Positions 59,062-64,000 of a stretch of 64,000 nt of DNA are shown one piece after another. Under the pieces are notes generated by a model that was not told the DNA's origin, ran no database searches, and worked only from the letters and a program-made list of their open reading frames with translations. Each line of letters opens with the position of its first letter. Positions within the stretch are counted from its first letter, which is position 1. Source of the stretch: Rhizobacter sp. (lineage in GTDB: Bacteria > Pseudomonadota > Gammaproteobacteria > Burkholderiales > Burkholderiaceae_C). Made by a program: the position numbers and the translations under genes. Where the stretch lies: contig JAHBZQ010000001.1 of assembly GCA_019635355.1 (NCBI GenBank), positions 4,340,001 through 4,404,000 on the forward strand, in the 5' to 3' direction.

Positions 59062-59748
59062 CTATTTCCAAGCAAACAGCGGCTGCTCGAAATGCGCCAC
59101 CCGCGTGGCGCGGCCTTCCAGGCACACCTCGCGGAACTGGTAGAGCAGCGCGGCCGTGGGCGCGGCGATCCAGTCGTCGCCCACTGGCATGCGCAGCACG
59201 GCGTGCTCGCTCTCTTCGATGCGGTCGAGCAAGGGCGCATCGGCCCGCAGGAACTCGGCCGCCGCGATGCGGTGCACGCTCGCCACCTCGGCCGGGTTGG
59301 GCTCCAGCTCGCGCGCCGCACCGGCCCACACCACCACCGGCGTGATCACGAAGCCCGAGCGGGTGACGAAGTCGTCGAGCCGGCCCAGCACGGCACTCTC
59401 GTCAAGCGCCAGGTTCACCTCTTCGGCCATCTCGCGCAGCGCGGCCTGCTCGGGGGTTTCGCCCGGGTCGAGCCGGCCGCCGGGCAGCGCCCACTGGCCG
59501 GCGTGGCGGCGCAGCTGGGCCGAGCGGCGGGTGAGCAAGAGGGCGGCCTGCGTGCTCCACGCGGCGGGCTTGCGCAGGCCGCGCAGGTCGGCGCCGAGCC
59601 CTTCGTCGACGATGGCGAGCGCCACCGCCGCGGTGGGCAGCGTGCCGCCCGTCGGCGCTGCCTGCACCTCGAAGGCGCGCAAATGGCGTTCGATGCGGGC
59701 GCGCAGCGCGTCATCGCGCGGCAGGTCGGGAGGCACGGTCGGGTTCAT
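59062..59748 (-). CDS. Nudix hydrolase
   Basis: 228 residues. The Nudix box runs from Gly90 to about 113 (GGRLDPGETPEQAALREMAEEV) with the metal-binding REMAEE glutamates. A basic/hydrophobic N-terminal part (about 12-70) precedes it. The broader pattern (VLARP-like region ALLLTRRSAQLRRHAGQWALPG) resembles CoA/ADP-ribose pyrophosphatases of the YeaB/CoAse type. It hydrolyses a nucleoside diphosphate linked to another group; the substrate is unknown. Start at 59748 by lack of other in-frame ATGs. Confidence 0.88.
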   Translation of the reverse strand: MNPTVPPDLPRDDALRARIERHLRAFEVQAAPTGGTLPTAAVALAIVDEGLGADLRGLRKPAAWSTQAALLLTRRSAQLRRHAGQWALPGGRLDPGETPEQAALREMAEEVNLALDESAVLGRLDDFVTRSGFVITPVVVWAGAARELEPNPAEVASVHRIAAAEFLRADAPLLDRIEESEHAVLRMPVGDDWIAAPTAALLYQFREVCLEGRATRVAHFEQPLFAWK

Positions 59749-59820
59749 GGTGAGAGCATCGACGATGCCGCAGTTCCGGTTCTGCTGCAATCGAGCTTGT
59801 CCTGCCACCCGTTCCGCACC

Positions 59821-60132
59821 ATGCACTACCTGAGCTTCGACATCAGCGACAACGACGAGGGCGTCACCACGCTCGAAGCGCTGGCCTCGACCGCGCCCGC
59901 GCAGCACGCCGCCGTGATGGCCGAGGTGCAGCAGGTGCTCGACTGGGCATGGCGCGAGTTCCCGCACACGCACGGCGCGGCCGACGACGGCATGGACTGG
60001 GACCACGACCTGCAGGTGCAGGTGGAGCCCGGCCGCGAGGGCAGTGCGTGGCACAGCGTGACGCTCACGCTGACCGGCTCGCCGCGTTTCGTGGAAGCGT
60101 TCGTGGCGGCCTTCGGCGACCCGGCCGCGTGA
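59821..60132 (+). CDS. Hypothetical protein
   Basis: 103 residues. It opens MHYLSFDISDNDEGVTTLEA and is acidic with several aspartate pairs (ADDGMDWDHDLQV). The pattern suggests a small soluble domain. I do not recognise a family. It is divergent from the Nudix gene (72 nt apart) and convergent with the membrane protein after it (9 nt between stops). Confidence 0.65.
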   Translation: MHYLSFDISDNDEGVTTLEALASTAPAQHAAVMAEVQQVLDWAWREFPHTHGAADDGMDWDHDLQVQVEPGREGSAWHSVTLTLTGSPRFVEAFVAAFGDPAA

Positions 60133-60141
60133 TCGTCCCGA

Positions 60142-61452
60142 TCAGGCGGCGCGGCCCCACAGCCGCGGCTGCCAGTGCCAGCCCGAGCGGGTGACGAGCG
60201 CGCACAGCACGGTGAGCATACCTTCGCCGTCGAGCGTGGCCGCGTGGCGGCGTGGCAGCTCGGCGTGCTGCGCATGCAGCATCAGCGGCACGGCGCCCAA
60301 GCGCTGCGGTTCGATCAGGGTGGCCTGCCAGGTCGACGTCCACACGTACTGCGCGTCGGGGCCGGTGGCGCTGTGCCACCCGCCCGCAGCGCCGCCGATG
60401 GGGGCCATGCGGGCTTCGTCGTCGTCGCGTGGTGCGTCGCCGTTCACGCGCAGTTTCTCGTGCACATGCACGCAGCCGCGGGTGGCGTCGAGCCGCAGGG
60501 TGATCTCGTGCGTGCGGTGGGGGTCGGGCGAGGCGTCGACCCGCAGCGCCGGGGCACCCTCGGCCACCGTCACGTCGTGGATCTCGAACGGCCCGCCGGG
60601 GCGGCCGAGCGAGAGCAGGCGGGCCTGCAGCTGCTCCAAGGTGGCCACCGCCGCGCCGCGCTGGGCGGGCACGCGGGTGGTGTGCACGCTGCCCCAGGCG
60701 ACGAGCATGAGGAACACGAGCGCGTGTGCCGTTGCCATCGCGGTGAAGAAGGGCCAGCGCGGCGCGGGCTCGGCGGGTGTGGGGGTGTGATGGAGGCTGG
60801 GGGCGGGCACCTGCTGCGCCGCCAGGCGGGCCAGGCCGCTCGCCACGTCGCGCGAGCGCAGGTCCAGCAGGTCGGGGCCGTGCAGTTCGAGCATCACGAA
60901 GGTGCCGCCGGTGCCCACGAGGCGCCGGCCGCGGCGGCCGGCATCGGCGAAGGGCTCGGTGGGCATGGCGTGCGTGAGCATCGAGAGGTGGCGTGCGGCG
61001 GCGTCGGCGTTGCCGAAGCGGGTGAGGCGCAGCTCGGTGCCATCGTGGAAACGCGCCGAGCGCATGAGCACGATGCCGGCGGCCGGGAGCGGCGTGTCCT
61101 GCACGTCGGCGGCGCCGCGCACAAGCCGCTGGGCATCGAGCACCGGGCGCTCGGGCCGCGGGGCCTCGGGGTGGGGGTCGAGCGAGCCGGCCCAGAAGAG
61201 CAGCACGATGGGGCCGGCCAGCGTGGCCGCGAGCATGTGCAGGGTGTAGCGGCGGGCGTCGTGGAGGTCGCGCCACAGCAGCGCGAGGCCGGCCAGCGGC
61301 ACGAGCGCGCAGGCGCCGAGGGCTTCGGCATCGAGGCGCGTGCCGGTGAATGCACGCCACGCCAACACGGCGCCGGCGAAGAGCGTGAGGTAGGCGCAGC
61401 ACACCAGGCCCAGTCGGCGCACGGGCAGCGTTGGCGAAAGGGAAGCAGACAT
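60142..61452 (-). CDS. Membrane protein of unknown function
   Basis: 436 residues from the ATG at 61452 (the longer frame upstream is GC-biased and has no ribosome site). Predicted membrane helices at about 14-35, 44-60, 71-90 and 235-255. The loops between are polar, and the C-terminal 180 residues appear soluble (ATRGCVHVHEKLRVNG, SGWHWQPRLWG). I do not recognise a family. No partner gene in the same direction. Confidence 0.65.
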   Translation of the reverse strand: MSASLSPTLPVRRLGLVCCAYLTLFAGAVLAWRAFTGTRLDAEALGACALVPLAGLALLWRDLHDARRYTLHMLAATLAGPIVLLFWAGSLDPHPEAPRPERPVLDAQRLVRGAADVQDTPLPAAGIVLMRSARFHDGTELRLTRFGNADAAARHLSMLTHAMPTEPFADAGRRGRRLVGTGGTFVMLELHGPDLLDLRSRDVASGLARLAAQQVPAPSLHHTPTPAEPAPRWPFFTAMATAHALVFLMLVAWGSVHTTRVPAQRGAAVATLEQLQARLLSLGRPGGPFEIHDVTVAEGAPALRVDASPDPHRTHEITLRLDATRGCVHVHEKLRVNGDAPRDDDEARMAPIGGAAGGWHSATGPDAQYVWTSTWQATLIEPQRLGAVPLMLHAQHAELPRRHAATLDGEGMLTVLCALVTRSGWHWQPRLWGRAA

Positions 61453-61640
61453 GCCCGGCAGTCTCGGCCGCAGCGGTTTCGTCGCCGTTTCGCGGCCGGG
61501 TGCGGTGTGTTTCGTTTGTAGGCCGGCTTTGTCAACAGGCGCTTCCCCGGGGGCCGCGCATCGCCTCGGCGACAGCGGGCACGCGGGCTTGCTGCAAGCA
61601 TGCCCCGGCCTGCATCCAGCCAACCACCACGGGAGACAAC

Positions 61641-62252
61641 TTGAAGCTCTACAACGCCCCCATCCCCGCCCCCAACCCGCGCCGCGTGCGCATCTTCCTC
61701 GCCGAGAAGGGCGTGAGCGTGCCGCTCGAAGACGTGTCGCTCCGCGACCGCGCGCACAAGGCGCCCGAGTTCAAGCAGAAGAACAGCCTCGGCCAGCTGC
61801 CGGTGCTGGCGCTCGACGATGGCACGCACCTGAGCGAGAGCGTGGCGATCTGCCGCTACCTGGAAGAGCTGCACCCCACGCCCCCACTCTTCGGCCGCAC
61901 GGCGCTCGAGCGGGCGAACGTCGACATGTGGATCCGCCGCATCGAGATGACGGTGATGACGCCGGTGGGCGCCGTCTGGGTGCACACGCACCCCCTCACC
62001 TCGCGCCTGGGCACGCAGTACAAGGACTACGGCGAGTCGAACCGCGAGCGCTATGCGAAGGCGCTGCAGTGGTTCGACCGCGAACTCGAAGGCCGCGAGT
62101 TCGTGGTGGGCGGCAGCTACACGATGGCCGACATCATCGGCCTCGTGACCGTCGACTTCGCGAAGTTCATCGGCCTCGACATGCCGGCCGACACGCCGCA
62201 CCTGCACGCGTGGCATGCGCGGGTGTCGGCGCGGCCGAGTGCCCGCGCGTAG
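61641..62252 (+). CDS. Glutathione S-transferase-like protein
   Basis: 203 residues from a TTG at 61641 after GGGAGACAAC. The thioredoxin-fold N-terminal domain (about 1-80) has LYNAPIPAPNPRRVRIFLAE and the glutathione-binding SLGQLPVLALDDG..LSESVAICRYLEE; the helical C-terminal domain (about 90-200) has the N-capping SYTMADIIGLVTVDF. It conjugates or reduces substrates with glutathione in the cytoplasm. No clue to substrate. Confidence 0.9.
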   Translation: MKLYNAPIPAPNPRRVRIFLAEKGVSVPLEDVSLRDRAHKAPEFKQKNSLGQLPVLALDDGTHLSESVAICRYLEELHPTPPLFGRTALERANVDMWIRRIEMTVMTPVGAVWVHTHPLTSRLGTQYKDYGESNRERYAKALQWFDRELEGREFVVGGSYTMADIIGLVTVDFAKFIGLDMPADTPHLHAWHARVSARPSARA

Positions 62253-62373
62253 CCGCTCCCACTTTCCTCCCGGAGATACGCAACCTTGAGGATGCCGCCC
62301 GCCGGCATGGCGGAGACGATGCCTGCTCGTTGAAGCGGGGCGCTCTGCCCCCGCACGTTCAGGGAGAGCGTCG

Positions 62374-63951
62374 ATGCACCAGCGCACGGGGGCGAGGAAC
62401 CTGCGGTATCGAGGTGCTGCGTTGGCAGCGTTGTGCGCCGGCCTCGCGCTGCCAGTCCTTGCAGACAACGGCCAGGTCGTCAGCGAGAAGGAACAGAAGC
62501 GGCGCGACCAACTGGCCCTGTCGATCGCCTGCGTCCGCATCGACGACGGCCGGCAATGGGACTGGCTCGATGATGAAGACGCCCTCAAGAGGCGCGAGTC
62601 GCATGCCAAGGCCGCGGTCGAGCTACTCAAGGCTTGCGAGGACGGGGCCCAGACTTCGGCGGTGCTGACCGGCGCCGGCGCCGTGACGGTCTTCGTCAGC
62701 CAGGGCTCGTACCGCGTTGCGAGCGAAGCCGCGCGGGCCGACGGCCAGGAGCTTCGGCTAAACCTCAACGGCTTCGACCTCGGGGCCGATGGCGCGCTGG
62801 TCAGCTGGGAGCCGGTGCGAGACGACCGCATCGCGCTGCGCTTTCGCGTGCGGCGCGGGGCTGAGGACAAGAACCTCTGGACGGCGCTCTACGAGACCCA
62901 GGGCCTGATGGCAGAAGCGCCGCTGCGCGTGGCGCTGGGCTGGTCATCGGAGCGTGCCGTCTCCGGCCAGGCGCCGGCGTATCTCGCGCGGCTCTACACC
63001 ATCCGCATCAGCGACACCGGCTCGGTGCTCGTGGCGGTAGCCTGGATCGCGGTGCTGCTGCTGGGCTCGCTGTGGACGCTGCTGCGGACCGACACCTTCC
63101 GCGATGCGCGGGCCGCGCCGTTCTGGAGGGACGCATTGCAGCTGCGGCGCCGGCTGCGCTGGGAGCTGTTCGTCAACCGGCGCCATGGCGCTCGTGAGCG
63201 TGCGACCGACCAGGAGATCGTTGAGCGCACCCTGCGGGCCTCTGCCTTTGGCAGCGTGTTCAAACCGGAAGAGGTGGCTTCGGGCCGCTACCGGGAGGCG
63301 GCGGAGCGGGCGCTCGATGGCAACGTGTTGACCCCGGATGAGACGACTCACGCGGTGCTGGGCCTGGCGCTGCTTCGCCGCCGCTGGCGGCCCGTGCGGG
63401 CGACCTACAGCCTGGGCCGCGTACAGGTGGGCGCGTGGTTTCTCTTTGCGGTGGCCACGGCCGTGTTCCTGCGGATCGTCTACGGCGCGCTGCCTGAGTT
63501 GCCGGCCAGCATGGTGGGGCTGGTGACGCTGAGTGCGGCCACGGCCCTGGCGTCGTATGCGGTCGACACGTCGATGGGGATGGGTCGTTACGCCCCGTCG
63601 CAAGGCTTGATGCACGACATCCTGACCGGGCCCGATGACAAGCAGCAGCTGCACCGCTTCCAGGCGGTCGTGGTCAACGTGCTTCTGCTGAGCGTGGGGC
63701 TGGCGGAGGTGGTCCACGAGTTGCGCTACCCGCAGTTCGAGGCCAGCTGGCTCGCGTTTCTCGGCGTCAGCGGTGCGGCGCTGACCATGGGCAAGCAGAT
63801 GACCGAGGGCGCCGTGGCGCAGGAACTCTCTTCACGGGAGGCCGCTTCGCCGCCCGGCAGTGGGGTGCCCGACGTGGCACGTAAGCCAGGCCTTCCGGCG
63901 TCGCCGGTTGCGCAAGGCGGCGACGTTCCCGCGGGCCGCGGTCTCGGCTGA
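62374..63951 (+). CDS. Multi-pass membrane protein of unknown function
   Basis: 525 residues. A signal-like N-terminus (to about 30) leads to a soluble periplasmic part (about 35-215), then membrane helices at about 217-238, 353-373, 379-398, 431-449 and 457-474, with a long charged loop (about 239-350) between the first two. The tail is Pro/Gly-rich and disordered. I do not recognise a family. The ATG at 62374 follows CAGGGAGAGCGTCG. No operon partner. Confidence 0.65.
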   Translation: MHQRTGARNLRYRGAALAALCAGLALPVLADNGQVVSEKEQKRRDQLALSIACVRIDDGRQWDWLDDEDALKRRESHAKAAVELLKACEDGAQTSAVLTGAGAVTVFVSQGSYRVASEAARADGQELRLNLNGFDLGADGALVSWEPVRDDRIALRFRVRRGAEDKNLWTALYETQGLMAEAPLRVALGWSSERAVSGQAPAYLARLYTIRISDTGSVLVAVAWIAVLLLGSLWTLLRTDTFRDARAAPFWRDALQLRRRLRWELFVNRRHGARERATDQEIVERTLRASAFGSVFKPEEVASGRYREAAERALDGNVLTPDETTHAVLGLALLRRRWRPVRATYSLGRVQVGAWFLFAVATAVFLRIVYGALPELPASMVGLVTLSAATALASYAVDTSMGMGRYAPSQGLMHDILTGPDDKQQLHRFQAVVVNVLLLSVGLAEVVHELRYPQFEASWLAFLGVSGAALTMGKQMTEGAVAQELSSREAASPPGSGVPDVARKPGLPASPVAQGGDVPAGRGLG

Positions 63952-63986
63952 TCGACGGCGTGCACGGCCTTTTCTCAACACCTCCG

Positions 63987-64000
63987 AAGGAGCATCCCAT
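63987..64000 (+). promoter_or_regulatory. Ribosome-binding site and start of a gene cut by the window edge
   Basis: AAGGAG at 63987-63992 is followed six bases later by AT at 63999-64000, so an ATG probably continues past the window. No codons are visible. Confidence 0.45.

Overview
This 64 kb window is very GC-rich, densely coded and reads as chromosomal DNA of a betaproteobacterium. The order Burkholderiales (Sphaerotilus/Rubrivivax/Ideonella type) is the best guess. It rests on TctABC with a Bug-type binding protein, a pimeloyl-CoA-type beta-oxidation operon, a roughly 1,900-residue tandem UvrA, a second IF-1 gene beside a cold-shock gene, and scattered 24-nt REP-like repeats. Taxonomy is inferred from gene content only. 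No rRNA, tRNA, CRISPR array, insertion sequence or integrase was seen.

Region 1 (1-22.3 kb) handles acyl-CoA and organic-acid catabolism and transport. Two acyl-CoA dehydrogenases and a hotdog thioesterase are followed by a sigma-54 activator, a TonB-dependent receptor, a complete branched-chain-amino-acid-type (Liv) ABC transporter and an alpha/beta hydrolase. A -24/-12 promoter precedes the Liv operon. Sites 100-135 bp upstream of its predicted start share spacing and sequence with a palindrome just before the activator gene, which suggests a local regulatory circuit. A convergent second Liv-type binding protein, a large composite inverted repeat, a ketopantoate-reductase-like gene, tctCBA and an acyl-CoA ligase complete this part.

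Region 2 (22.5-38 kb) is housekeeping and stress: a tandem double-length UvrA carrying an in-frame REP insertion, a PQQ sugar dehydrogenase, a Tim44-like protein, a lipoprotein PPIase, a CinA-like amidohydrolase, lipoproteins of unknown role, KatG and a DUF1328 peptide.

Region 3 (38.1-47 kb) is a type I restriction-modification locus in the order hsdM, hsdS, AAA ATPase, hsdR, YgjP-like metallopeptidase. The ATPase sits behind a 24-bp perfect palindrome plus a second related dyad and ends in a likely winged-helix domain. It is the best candidate here for an under-described accessory component of a defence system.

Region 4 (47.3-64 kb) holds infA and csp, a trypsin-like protease, a four-gene thiolase / hydratase-dehydrogenase / PimC / PimD operon, a glycine-zipper protein, an actin-like ParM/StbA cassette with a small partner, and a run of small or hypothetical genes with a thioredoxin-fold protein, a Nudix hydrolase and a glutathione transferase. 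The last bases look like the ribosome binding site and first two bases of another gene.
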